Assembly (NCBI RefSeq): GCF_030316825.1
Contig: NZ_JASZYU010000006.1
Coordinates: 1-64,000 of the forward strand
Direction of reading: 5' to 3'
DNA from: Variovorax fucosicus
GTDB lineage: Bacteria > Pseudomonadota > Gammaproteobacteria > Burkholderiales > Burkholderiaceae_C
DNA: 64,000 nt
The translations under genes were made by a program, and so were the position numbers. A model generated the notes under the pieces. The model saw only the letters and a list, made by a program, of their open reading frames with translations, did not search any database and was not told where the DNA came from. Below are positions 17,017 to 25,065 of the stretch, one piece after another. Numbering within the stretch: the stretch's first letter is position 1; each line of letters opens with the position of its first letter.

Positions 17017-18057
17017 GTGAAGAAGTTCTTGAAACAGGCGTCCATGTTCATGCGGTTCTTGTCGATCTCGTCGCTGGCCGCGCTTGTCGCTGGATGCGCC
17101 GGCGGCGCCCGTGTCGTGGCGGAAACCCCGGCACCGTTGCGCATCATTGTGTTTCCCGGGGCCTTCAACTGGCCGCTCTGGATCGCCCAGGACAAGGGCT
17201 TCTTCGCCAGCGAGCGGCTGGCCGTCGCGATCACGCCCACGCCGAACTCCACGTTCCAGATGAAGGGTCTGATCCAGGGCGAGTTCGACATCGCCATGAC
17301 GGCCATGGACAACGTCATCGCCTACCGCGAAGGGCAGGGCGAGGCGGGCGTTGACGGGCCGGATCTGGTGGCCGTCATGGGTTCGGACGCGGGCTTTCTG
17401 CGGCTGGTGGCGTCGCCGGAGAGCCGCGGCTATGCCGACCTGCGGGGCAAGACACTGTCGGTGGATGCCCTGACCACCGGTTATGCCTTCGTGCTGCTCG
17501 AACTGCTGGAGCGCCATGGCCTGCTGCTGGAGCGCGACTACAAGACCGAGCGGGCGGGCGGGGTGTTGCAGCGCTACCAGGCGCTGCTGGAGCGCAAGCA
17601 CGCGGCGACCATCCTGGTTGCGCCGTTCGATGCGATGGCCCAGGCGCAGGGCTTCCACCGGCTGGCCAATGCGACGGACGAGCTGGGCCACTACCAGGGC
17701 GTCGTCGCCTCGGTCCGTCAAAGTTGGGCGCGCGCCCAGCCGGAGCGCGTGCGGGGCTACATACGCGCCCACGCGCAAGCGGTCGACTGGCTGCGCGAGC
17801 CGCGCAACAAGGACGAGGCGCTCAGGATCTTCCTGGCGCACATGCCGCCGAACACGCCGCCCCAGTCAGCGGAAACGGCATACCACGCGCTGCTGTCCGG
17901 CCCGGAGAGTTTTCAGCGGCGGGGCCAGATCGACCTTGCAGGCGTCGAGACGGTCGTGAGGCTGCGCGCAAAGTTCGGCCGGCTCGGCGCCAGGCTGCAC
18001 GGCGCCGCGTACTACTACGACCCGAGTTTCCACGAAGCCGCTTTTGGCAACCACTGA
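17017..18057 (+). CDS. NMT1/SsuA-type substrate-binding lipoprotein
   Basis: 346-aa ABC-type solute-binding protein of the NMT1/taurine-binding class. It starts at GTG 17017, 6 nt after GGAGGAG; the N-terminus is a lipoprotein signal with LVAGC. The mature part has PLRIIVFPGAFNWPLWIAQD and KGFFASERLAV, the class hallmark, then FDIAMTAMDNVIAYREGQG. A transporter would be needed from elsewhere because no permease is adjacent. The left arm has a Liv-type binding protein and this arm an NMT1-type one, so two different uptake proteins seem to serve the same regulon. Confidence 0.85.
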   Translation: MKKFLKQASMFMRFLSISSLAALVAGCAGGARVVAETPAPLRIIVFPGAFNWPLWIAQDKGFFASERLAVAITPTPNSTFQMKGLIQGEFDIAMTAMDNVIAYREGQGEAGVDGPDLVAVMGSDAGFLRLVASPESRGYADLRGKTLSVDALTTGYAFVLLELLERHGLLLERDYKTERAGGVLQRYQALLERKHAATILVAPFDAMAQAQGFHRLANATDELGHYQGVVASVRQSWARAQPERVRGYIRAHAQAVDWLREPRNKDEALRIFLAHMPPNTPPQSAETAYHALLSGPESFQRRGQIDLAGVETVVRLRAKFGRLGARLHGAAYYYDPSFHEAAFGNH

Positions 18058-18131
18058 ACGGAGCACCGACATGTACCGCATAAGCCGGCTCCGGGAGGTC
18101 CACAAAATCAACTTGAAACAAGGAGACATAG

Positions 18132-19148
18132 TTGCGATCAAGAAACAGATGCCGTGCATTGGACGGCGCATTCAGGGGGGTGATGGCCATGATCGTGATG
18201 GCAAGTGCTTGTGTTGGAAGTAGTGACGTGAATGCGCAGATCGTGCCAGGTGGCGATGGGACTCGGTCGGTATCGATCCCATCCAAGGACGATTCAAATC
18301 CCGGCGGAAGCCATCGCATGGCCATTGTCAACGGCGTGCGCCTGCATTACCTCCAGGCTGGGAAAGGGCCCGTGGTCCTATTGCTGCACGGCTGGGCGAA
18401 CACCTCCTATGCCTGGCATCACGTCATTCCAATGCTCTCCAGTCGATACACAGTCATTGCGCCGGATCTGCGAGGGATGGGCGACTCTTCCAGGCCGTTG
18501 ACTGGGTACGACCGGGAAACAGTGGCACGGGACATGCTCGAACTGCTGGATCAACTTGGTGTCAAGAACGCGCTGGTCGTTGGCCATGATCTCGGTGCGC
18601 ACGTTGGCTTCGAACTCGCTGCGCGCCATCCCGGCCGGGTGACCAAGCTCGTGATGCTGGATTGTGTTGTTCCGGGCATTCCGCCATGGGACCAACTCAC
18701 CAAGGACAGTCGTCTCTGGCATTGGAGTTTCTACAACGTGCCGGATCTCCCGGAGGCCCTGATCCAGGGCAAAGAGCGTACGTACTTTTCCTGGTTCATC
18801 CGCAACTTTGCGGTGAACATCGAAGCCGTCGATGCGGACATGGATGCGGTGGTCAAGGCGTATTCGGAACCGGGCGCCGTCCGAGGCGGGCTCGGCATGT
18901 TTCGCACCATTGCGGCCGACGCGAAGCGCAACGCGACCTGGTTGGAAAGCAACAAACTGGAATTGCCTGTTCTGGCGCTGGGCGGCAGCATGGGCGTAGG
19001 CCCGATTCTGTTGCAGCAGATGGAGGCGGCCGGCAAGCAGGTGCGTGGTGGTGTGATCCAGAACTGCGGGCACTGGCTTGCGACGGAATGCCCCCAGACC
19101 TTGGTCGAGCAGATGACCAAGTTTTTCAGCGAGGAGACAAGCAGGTGA
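18132..19148 (+). CDS. Exported alpha/beta hydrolase, epoxide-hydrolase/dehalogenase-like
   Basis: 338-aa protein starting at TTG 18132 behind AGGAGA. It has a signal-like N-terminus (VMAMIVMASACVGSSDVNA), then the fold: HGWANTSYAW (oxyanion HG), nucleophile elbow VVGHDLGAH with Asp153 rather than Ser, and His314 (NCGHWLA). An Asp nucleophile in GHDxG is typical of epoxide hydrolases and haloacid or haloalkane dehalogenases, so those activities are more likely than an esterase. Periplasmic export is inferred. It overlaps the cupin gene by 4 nt (GTGA). Confidence 0.85.
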   Translation: MRSRNRCRALDGAFRGVMAMIVMASACVGSSDVNAQIVPGGDGTRSVSIPSKDDSNPGGSHRMAIVNGVRLHYLQAGKGPVVLLLHGWANTSYAWHHVIPMLSSRYTVIAPDLRGMGDSSRPLTGYDRETVARDMLELLDQLGVKNALVVGHDLGAHVGFELAARHPGRVTKLVMLDCVVPGIPPWDQLTKDSRLWHWSFYNVPDLPEALIQGKERTYFSWFIRNFAVNIEAVDADMDAVVKAYSEPGAVRGGLGMFRTIAADAKRNATWLESNKLELPVLALGGSMGVGPILLQQMEAAGKQVRGGVIQNCGHWLATECPQTLVEQMTKFFSEETSR

Positions 19149-19693
19149 AAGCGCCCGCCCAACACTGTCTTGATCGCCGATCGGTGCTAGGTGCTCTCGC
19201 TGCATCAGCCTCCGTCTTCATGATGCCGCCGTCCCTGGCCAAGGAGGCGCATGCGATGGACGGAGAAAGCCCCTGGTTCTCCGCTTTCGGGCTCCGGATG
19301 AAGGTAGAGGTGACGACTGCCTCCACCGGCGGAACCATGTCCGCGACCCGCGTTATCTCGCAGCCCGGTGGCGGTCCGCCGGCCCATGTCCATACGCGCG
19401 AGGACGAGGTTTTTCTCATTCTGCGGGGTCACTACCGCTTCTGGCAGAAGGGCGAACGAACGATCGAAGCACCGGCTGGGACGCTGGTGCAACAGCACAA
19501 GGGAATGGTGCACCAGTATCGCAACGTCAGCGACGTGGAAGGCGAGCACATTCTTTGCTGCCTGCCAGGGGGGCTCGAGGAGCTTTTCATCGCAGTGGCG
19601 AACGAAGGGCTCGCTGTGCCGCGTGACATGAAGCGTGTCGTGGATCTGTCTGCGCAGTACGGCGTCACCTATCAATCGCCCATCGACAAATAG
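19145..19693 (+). CDS. Tat-exported cupin-domain protein
   Basis: 182-aa protein, GTG start overlapping the previous stop, with AGGAGA just upstream. The N-terminus has a twin-arginine signal (DRRSVLGALAASASVFMMP). The cupin has motif 1 GGGPPAHVHTREDEVFLILRG, split as H81, H83 and E88, and motif 2 with H123 (KGMVHQYRN), so all metal ligands are present. It probably folds with a metal in the cytoplasm before export. Role unknown; it may be a periplasmic dioxygenase or isomerase acting with the exported hydrolase. Last gene of the right arm. Confidence 0.87.
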   Translation: MKAPAQHCLDRRSVLGALAASASVFMMPPSLAKEAHAMDGESPWFSAFGLRMKVEVTTASTGGTMSATRVISQPGGGPPAHVHTREDEVFLILRGHYRFWQKGERTIEAPAGTLVQQHKGMVHQYRNVSDVEGEHILCCLPGGLEELFIAVANEGLAVPRDMKRVVDLSAQYGVTYQSPIDK

Positions 19694-19734
19694 CGGCAGG
19701 GCCCAGCCGCAACTGCAGGGCCGCATGAGGAAAG

Positions 19735-19758
19735 TGCGGCGCAATGGTGGGCGCCGCA
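19735..19758. terminator. Hairpin between convergent operons
   Basis: TGCGGCGC (19735-19742) pairs perfectly with GCGCCGCA (19751-19758) around 8 nt. It lies 41 nt past the cupin stop and 5 nt past the stop of the convergent maleylacetate reductase, so it can serve both directions. Confidence 0.55.
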
Positions 19759-19762
19759 GCGC

Positions 19763-20836
19763 TCAAGGCAAGGGCGGCTCGCCGTCGTAGGCGCGCTGCA
19801 GCATCGCGCGCAGTGCGTCGCGGTCCAGAGGCCGCGGGTTGGGATAGGGGTTCTGCACGGCCAGATCGGCCACGCGGTCGAGAGACTCCGCTGGCAGGCC
19901 GAGTTCCTTCAGCGCCAGCGGTGCGCCTGTCGCGCGCATGAGATCGTGGAGCGCCGGCGGTACGCGGCTCTCCACAGTGCCGAGCGCGCGCGCCGCACGC
20001 GACATTGCGGCAGGCGCGAAGGCGGCGTTGTAGGCCAGCGTGTGCGGCAGCATCACCGTGTGCGTCTCGGCGTGCGGCAGGTTGTAGCTGCCGCCCAGCG
20101 TGTGACACAGCTTGTGGTGCAAGCCCATGGACGCGGCGCCCAACACCGAGCCGCACAGCCAGGCGCCGTAGAGCCCCTGTGCGCGTGCCGCATCGGATTG
20201 CGGCTCCGCCTGCAGGCCGCGAAGTGCGGCGGCCATTGCACGCAGGCCTTCCTCCGCCATGAGCGATACCACCGGGTTCCCATCGTGCGCGTAGAGCGCC
20301 TCCGCGGCGTGGGCCATGGCATTGAAGCCGCTTGTCACGCACACCTTGAACGGCAGTGTGCGAATCAGGTCTGGGTCATACAGCACGGTGCGTGGCAACA
20401 CGCGCGCATCGCGGCCGGTCTTCTTGATGCCACTCTCGGTGATGCCGTAGATGGACGTCATCTCGCTGCCGGCGTAGGTGGTCGGAATGGCAACGATGGG
20501 AAGCGTGTGCTCCAGTGCGATGGCCTTGCCGAGGCCGATGGTCGAACCGCCGCCGACGGCGACCATGCCATCGGCTCCCACCGCCCGGGCGTGGGCCACG
20601 GCTTCGCGCGCGGTCTCGATCGGCACGTGCATGACGGCACGGTCGAAGACGCCGGCGGCGCGCACGCCCAGTCGTGCCGCGACCGACTCCGCGGTCTCGC
20701 GCTGCTCAGGTGTGCACAACACCAACGCACGCCGCACGTTCAGGGCAAGCAGTTCCTCGTCCAGGCGGTTCAGGCTGCCGCAGCCGAACACGACGCGGGC
20801 TGGTGCGCATTGGTAGGTAAAAGCCAGAGGCTCCAT
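19763..20836 (-). CDS. Maleylacetate reductase
   Basis: 357-aa member of the iron-containing alcohol dehydrogenase superfamily, reducing maleylacetate to 3-oxoadipate with NAD(P)H. Seen are VVFGCGSLNRL near the start, the nucleotide loop GGGSTIGLGKAIAL, IPTTYAGSEMTSIYG, FNAMAHAAEALYAHDGNP and HHKLCHTLGGSYNLPHAETH. Sequence and length fit the MacA/TftE/GraC group. It is the last gene of a three-gene operon, 3 nt after the hydroxyquinol dioxygenase, and would send the ring-cleavage product to the beta-ketoadipate pathway. Confidence 0.93.
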   Translation of the reverse strand: MEPLAFTYQCAPARVVFGCGSLNRLDEELLALNVRRALVLCTPEQRETAESVAARLGVRAAGVFDRAVMHVPIETAREAVAHARAVGADGMVAVGGGSTIGLGKAIALEHTLPIVAIPTTYAGSEMTSIYGITESGIKKTGRDARVLPRTVLYDPDLIRTLPFKVCVTSGFNAMAHAAEALYAHDGNPVVSLMAEEGLRAMAAALRGLQAEPQSDAARAQGLYGAWLCGSVLGAASMGLHHKLCHTLGGSYNLPHAETHTVMLPHTLAYNAAFAPAAMSRAARALGTVESRVPPALHDLMRATGAPLALKELGLPAESLDRVADLAVQNPYPNPRPLDRDALRAMLQRAYDGEPPLP

Positions 20837-20839
20837 CGT

Positions 20840-21709
20840 TCAGTCCGCCGACCGTGCAGTGGTGTTCAACACGAAGTCATAGTCCAGCGTGTAGTAGACC
20901 GGCGGTCTGGCCGGGTCGTCGCTTTCGTGGCGCACCCAATCGGCGATGAGGCTGGGGCGCACGCCGAACACGGCATCGGAATCCAGGTAGCGCCCGCCGT
21001 GCCGGAACACATGGGTGATCAGCCGTTCGTAGCCTTGCGCCTGGATCATGAAATGCAGGTGCGCCGGGCGCCATGGATGGCGGCCGAGCGAATCGAGCAG
21101 GGCGCCCACCGGGCCGTCGTGCGGGATGGGGTACTCGTGCGCCACGATGGAGCGGAAGTGGTAGCGGCCGTCGGCGTCGGTGCGCAGCTGGGCCCGGGCC
21201 CGGTGCTCGGACAACGAGGGGGCGGGCTTCTGCACGTCGTAAAAACCTTCTTCGTCGGCCTGCCAGACATCCACGAGCGCGTGAGGAACCGGCTCCCCGT
21301 CCAGCCCGGTGACCCGGCCCCGCACGAAGCACGGCGCTCCCTTGGCGCCATTGGCGATATCGGCGCCATGCTCGACCATGGGTGCGCCCTCGACGAAGAA
21401 CGGACCGAAGACGGTGGCCTCGGTGCAGCCGGTCGGCTTGGTGTTGTTCTGTGCCATGACCAGCGTGGACAGGCCGAGCACGTCCGAAAGCAGGATGAAC
21501 TCCTGCCGCTTGTCGTCGGTGATGTGTCCCGCGTCGGTGAGAAATCGAATGCCGCGCCACCACTCGTCCTCGGTGAGCTTCACCTCTCGGGCGAAGTCGT
21601 GCAGATGACGCACCAGGCTGCCCATCACGCTGCGCAGTCGCGCATCGGGGGATCGATCCATCGACTCGAGCACTGCCTCGGTGATGGTGAAGGGGTCGAG
21701 CGGTTTCAT
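20840..21709 (-). CDS. Intradiol dioxygenase, hydroxyquinol 1,2-dioxygenase type
   Basis: 289-aa Fe(III) intradiol enzyme. N-terminal dimerisation helices (MGSLVRHLHDFAREVKLTE), then the catalytic barrel with ligands Y157 (EGFYDVQ), Y193 (HEYPIPHDGP), H217 and H219 (RPAHLHF); their spacing of 36, 24 and 2 residues matches catechol 1,2-dioxygenases. The neighbouring maleylacetate reductase and FAD monooxygenase argue for hydroxyquinol (1,2,4-trihydroxybenzene) as substrate, giving maleylacetate. ATG 21709 overlaps the monooxygenase stop by 4 nt. Confidence 0.93.
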   Translation of the reverse strand: MKPLDPFTITEAVLESMDRSPDARLRSVMGSLVRHLHDFAREVKLTEDEWWRGIRFLTDAGHITDDKRQEFILLSDVLGLSTLVMAQNNTKPTGCTEATVFGPFFVEGAPMVEHGADIANGAKGAPCFVRGRVTGLDGEPVPHALVDVWQADEEGFYDVQKPAPSLSEHRARAQLRTDADGRYHFRSIVAHEYPIPHDGPVGALLDSLGRHPWRPAHLHFMIQAQGYERLITHVFRHGGRYLDSDAVFGVRPSLIADWVRHESDDPARPPVYYTLDYDFVLNTTARSAD

Positions 21710-23424
21710 GCGCAGTTCTCCGAAACGAGGTGGTGGCCCGTGGCCTGGTCGAACACGGCCTGCGCTTCTTCGGCGGAACTGCCGCGCCAGGCGACGATCT
21801 GGTCGGGGCGAATCAACACCAGGGGCACCTCGTACAGGTCGCGCAGCATGGGCTGCGGCAACCGCACGACGCGCAGATCCAGGTCGCGCATGTGCGCGAG
21901 GGCTTCGAACGGCGCCGTATCGGGCGGCTCGGCGCCCAGTGCGAGCAAGGTCCAGTCGCGGCCGAACAGGTCGAACAGCGAACGGCCGCCCTGCAGCCAG
22001 GCATGCGGCGGTCGACCGCCAGGGCAGGCGGTGGGGACGTAGCGATTGGGCTCATCAGGCGGGGGCGCCGTGCCATCGGCCACGATCACCGGCGACCCGT
22101 CGTAGCGCCCGCCGAACGTGACGCCGGGGATGTTGAATTCCAGGCGTGCGTGGGCGTCAAGATGCGCGGCCGCGGCGCGCCGCTCGACCTCGCCGCGCGG
22201 CGAGTCTTCCTCCAACTCGGCTCTGGCGGCGAACAGACCGACCGAATCGGCGAAGCTTCTTGCATAGCCAGTGTTTCGTTCGGCGAGCGGACGGCGCTCA
22301 GCCTCGTAGCTTTCCAGCAGTGCGGCGGGCGCCTGCCCGCGCAGTACGGCGGCCAGCTTCCAGCCCAGGTTGACCGCGTCTTCAACCGCTGTGTTGTAGC
22401 CAAGGCCGCCGGTGGGCGTGAACAGATGCGCCGCATCGCCTGCAATGAACACATTGCCGCGCTGGAACTGCTTGGCGACGAGGGCGTGGCCGGCCTGCCA
22501 GATGCCCATCGACAGGATGTCGATCGGCACTTCGACCCCGACCGTCTGCGCGAAGATGCGCCGCGCATCGGCTTCGGTCCAGGTTTCCGGGTTCTCGTGC
22601 GGATGCACGGCGGCGTGAAACGCGTACTCGGCGACGCCGTCCACGGACGCCATGAAAGCGCGCCGCTCATGATTGACCGCGACGTACATCCAAGCCTTGG
22701 GATGCGTCAGCGCCGAGATGAATTGCGCAGACCGCAGATAAATGGCGAACATCTTGCCGCCCATGAAGTCGCGCTGGATGCCGGTGACCCCGCCCCATTC
22801 GATGCCGAGTTCACTTCGCACGATGCTGCGCGGGCCATCGGCCCCGACCAGGAATTTGGCCTTCACCTCGACCGGGGCGCCGCCTTCCGCGGGCCTGATG
22901 CACGCATCGATGCCGTCGCCGGTGTCGGCGAAGCGTTCCAGCCGCCAGCTGTAGCGCACGTCGACCGTGGGCCATGCCTCGGCATGGCGGCGCAATGCCG
23001 CCTCGACAAACTTCTGCGAGACGCGGTGCGGCAACTCGGCGGCGCTCCACGAGCCTGTCATCGACTTGATCTTCTCGGCGGCCTCCGCCGCCGTCGGCAA
23101 GTGGATGCGCGCCAGCTCGTGGCCCGTGTAGCGCGTGAAGTAGGCGATGTCGGTCGGGTGATCGGCCGGCAGACCCAGGCTGCGGATCTCGTGCGCGAAG
23201 CCGAGGCGGCGGAAGTGCTCCATCGTGCGCGCCTGGGTGGCGTTGGCCTGCGGGTTGAAGGCGGTTCCAGGCTTCGCATCGACCAGCAGGCAGCGGATGC
23301 CTCTGCGGCCGAGCTCGTTGGCAAGCATCAGGCCGCACGGGCCGCCGCCCGCAATCAGGATTTCTGTGTCCACCGCACGTTGCTGCGCGGGGGCCGTAGT
23401 ATTGGTGGAATAGGTCATGGACAT
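21706..23424 (-). CDS. FAD-dependent aromatic monooxygenase (PheA/TetX class)
   Basis: About 572 aa. FAD motif EILIAGGGPCGLMLANELGR at 21-40, the DG motif FLVGADGPRSIVR, and the GD motif GNVFIAGDAAHLFTP with GGLGYN. The C-terminal 150 residues form the thioredoxin-like tail of phenol-hydroxylase-type enzymes. In this operon it most likely hydroxylates resorcinol or a related phenol to hydroxyquinol. Two in-frame ATGs are 6 nt apart (23424 and 23418); neither has a clear Shine-Dalgarno. First gene of the operon, divergent from the MarR regulator. Confidence 0.9.
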   Translation of the reverse strand: MSMTYSTNTTAPAQQRAVDTEILIAGGGPCGLMLANELGRRGIRCLLVDAKPGTAFNPQANATQARTMEHFRRLGFAHEIRSLGLPADHPTDIAYFTRYTGHELARIHLPTAAEAAEKIKSMTGSWSAAELPHRVSQKFVEAALRRHAEAWPTVDVRYSWRLERFADTGDGIDACIRPAEGGAPVEVKAKFLVGADGPRSIVRSELGIEWGGVTGIQRDFMGGKMFAIYLRSAQFISALTHPKAWMYVAVNHERRAFMASVDGVAEYAFHAAVHPHENPETWTEADARRIFAQTVGVEVPIDILSMGIWQAGHALVAKQFQRGNVFIAGDAAHLFTPTGGLGYNTAVEDAVNLGWKLAAVLRGQAPAALLESYEAERRPLAERNTGYARSFADSVGLFAARAELEEDSPRGEVERRAAAAHLDAHARLEFNIPGVTFGGRYDGSPVIVADGTAPPPDEPNRYVPTACPGGRPPHAWLQGGRSLFDLFGRDWTLLALGAEPPDTAPFEALAHMRDLDLRVVRLPQPMLRDLYEVPLVLIRPDQIVAWRGSSAEEAQAVFDQATGHHLVSENCA

Positions 23425-23474
23425 AGGCCGTATAGGCTCGGCATCGCCGCTCAGCGTTGGCTTCGCATAGATGC

Positions 23475-23487
23475 TTAGGTTACCTAA
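23475..23487. promoter_or_regulatory. MarR-type operator
   Basis: TTAGGT T ACCTAA is a perfect 13-bp palindrome in a short AT-rich stretch between the monooxygenase start and the divergent marR start (51 and 22 nt away). This is the expected place and shape for a MarR dimer site controlling both directions. Confidence 0.7.
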
Positions 23488-23508
23488 ATATATGAGGATT
23501 GCAAGACC

Positions 23509-23985
23509 TTGAGGAATTCCCCTACGCCCGGAAAGGGAGCGCGCATCGGCGAGCGCTGGCGCACCGACAACATCGGCCGCCTGCTCAGCAGCGCACTGCG
23601 CCGCTTCGAGGAGCGCGTCATGGCGCTGATGAATGAGCGCGGCCACGCGCAGACGCGCCGCTCGCATGTCAATCTCACGCGCCACCTCGATATCGACGGT
23701 ACGCGCATCACAGAGCTTGCACGGCGCGCCGCGATGACGAACGCTGCGATGACGGAGCTGATCGACCAATGCGAATCGATCGGGCTCGTCGAGCGGCTGG
23801 CCGATCCCGCGGACAAGCGCGTGCGCATCGTGCGATTCACGCCGACCGGCGAAAGCTGGCTGAAGGACTTCGGCCGCGCCGTGGCGCAAGCCCAGCGCGA
23901 GATGTCGAAGGAGGTGGGCGAGGCCCAGTTGGCTGTTGTGCTGGCTGCGCTTGCTAGCTACGCGGGCACGGGCGGGGAGTCTTGA
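23509..23985 (+). CDS. MarR-family transcriptional regulator
   Basis: 158 aa from TTG 23509. A winged-helix core is visible: LTRHLDIDGTRITELARRAA, MTNAAMTELIDQCESIGLVE (recognition helix) and the wing RLADPADKRVRIVRFTPTG. It probably represses the divergent hydroxyquinol operon until a phenolic ligand binds. No ATG is available near the N-terminus. A six-codon ORF (ATG 23492 to TGA 23512) ends across the TTG, which may couple translation. The start is therefore less certain than the gene. Confidence 0.82.
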   Translation: MRNSPTPGKGARIGERWRTDNIGRLLSSALRRFEERVMALMNERGHAQTRRSHVNLTRHLDIDGTRITELARRAAMTNAAMTELIDQCESIGLVERLADPADKRVRIVRFTPTGESWLKDFGRAVAQAQREMSKEVGEAQLAVVLAALASYAGTGGES

Positions 23986-24069
23986 CTTGCCTGGCTGACA
24001 CGTGGCGACTTCGGGTGCCGCGAGAAGGCTCGTTCGGCTTCGAGCGATACCCGACGCGCGGTCGCCGCC

Positions 24070-24936
24070 TCAGCCGCCGCGCTGCTTTGGTGGCTGCAGA
24101 TAGGCGCCCGACGCGAACAGCTGTGCTTCGGCCTGTTCGATGCGCTTGACCGCGCCCTTGCCGGCGCGGCTGGCCAGCAGTTCGAGCAGTGCTTCGGTTA
24201 CCGCGAAACCCGCGGTGACCGAGGGAAAGAACGAGGGGCTGTGGATCGCGAACAGGATGGTTTCGTCGGCCAGCAATGAGAGCGGCGAGGCGGCGCTGTC
24301 GGTGATGGCGACGATCCTGCAGCCGGCCTGCTTCGCCGCCTGCGCAACCTCCAGCGCCTCGCGCGAGTAGGGCACGAAGCTCATCACCACCAGTGCGTCG
24401 CCCTTGGCCAGCGCGCGCTGCTGCATCTCGAGCGAGCCGCCCTGGCCGTCGATCAGGTGCACGCCGGCGCGGAACAGGCGATACACGTAGACGAACGAGA
24501 ACGCCAACGGAAAGCAGGCGCGGAACCCGGCCGCATGCACCGAGCGGGCTCCTTCGAGCAGCGTGGCCGCCCGGGCCAGCGCGGCGGCGCTCTGGCGCTC
24601 GGTGGCGTCGAGGTTGCGCCGCTGCGCTTCGAACATCTCGGTGACCAGCTCGTGCTTTTTTGCGCGCCCCACCAGCTGGCGCGCACGCTCGCCATACGCG
24701 TCGGGGCCCAGGCCCATTTCGGCCGCGACCGCTTCCTTGAGCTGCGGCCAGCCGGCGTAGCCGAGGTGCTGGGCAAAGCGCACCAGCGTGGCTGGCGTGC
24801 TCTGCGAGCGCGTGCCGATGGTGCGCATGGAACTGGTCACCACATCGTTCGGGTGGTCGAGCACGTACTTCGCCACCTGCTGCAGGGCAGGGCTCAGTTC
24901 GGCAAAGCGTTGGCGCAAGTCGTCCTTGACGGGCAT
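24070..24936 (-). CDS. MurR/RpiR-family regulator with SIS domain
   Basis: 288 aa from ATG 24936 (a start at 24981 would add 15 residues). The N-terminal RpiR helix-turn-helix includes LSPALQQVAKYVLDHPNDV, TIGTRSQSTPATLVRFAQHL and GYAGWPQLKEAV; the C-terminal SIS domain (about 125-255) has VHAAGFRACFPLAF, ALVVMSFVPYSREALEVA and GCRIVAITDSAASPLSLLAD. SIS domains bind phosphosugars or related ligands, but relatives next to amino-acid genes exist. It is divergent from the aminotransferase operon and is expected to bind the twin dyads between them. Confidence 0.9.
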   Translation of the reverse strand: MPVKDDLRQRFAELSPALQQVAKYVLDHPNDVVTSSMRTIGTRSQSTPATLVRFAQHLGYAGWPQLKEAVAAEMGLGPDAYGERARQLVGRAKKHELVTEMFEAQRRNLDATERQSAAALARAATLLEGARSVHAAGFRACFPLAFSFVYVYRLFRAGVHLIDGQGGSLEMQQRALAKGDALVVMSFVPYSREALEVAQAAKQAGCRIVAITDSAASPLSLLADETILFAIHSPSFFPSVTAGFAVTEALLELLASRAGKGAVKRIEQAEAQLFASGAYLQPPKQRGG

Positions 24937-24964
24937 CGGTGTCTCTCGTGTCTCTGGCGTGGTC

Positions 24965-25019
24965 TGGAACGAATGTACCAAGTCGCTTCCAGCAAAACCA
25001 TTGACGGAACATATGTTCC
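24965..25019. promoter_or_regulatory. Twin RpiR-type dyads
   Basis: Two related palindromes: TGGAACGAATGTACCA (24965-24980, imperfect) and GGAACATATGTTCC (25006-25019, perfect). Both have the form GGAAC-N4-GTTCC, and their centres are 40 bp apart, close to four helical turns, so two dimers could sit on one face. They occupy the divergent region between rpiR and the aminotransferase gene. Confidence 0.7.
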
Positions 25020-25028
25020 AAATAATAA
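25001..25028 (+). promoter_or_regulatory. Sigma-70-like promoter of the aminotransferase operon
   Basis: TTGACG (25001-25006), 16-bp spacer, TAATAA (25023-25028), 38 nt before the aminotransferase ATG. The second dyad starts at the last base of the -35 box and fills the spacer, so the bound regulator should block polymerase. Confidence 0.6.
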
Positions 25029-25065
25029 TCGCGCCAGAACGTTAGTTACACAAGCACCGGAACCC

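Noticed and set aside
19946..22042. 698-codon plus-strand ORF across the hydroxyquinol operon
   Set aside because: It lies opposite maleylacetate reductase and the intradiol dioxygenase, whose catalytic residues are intact.
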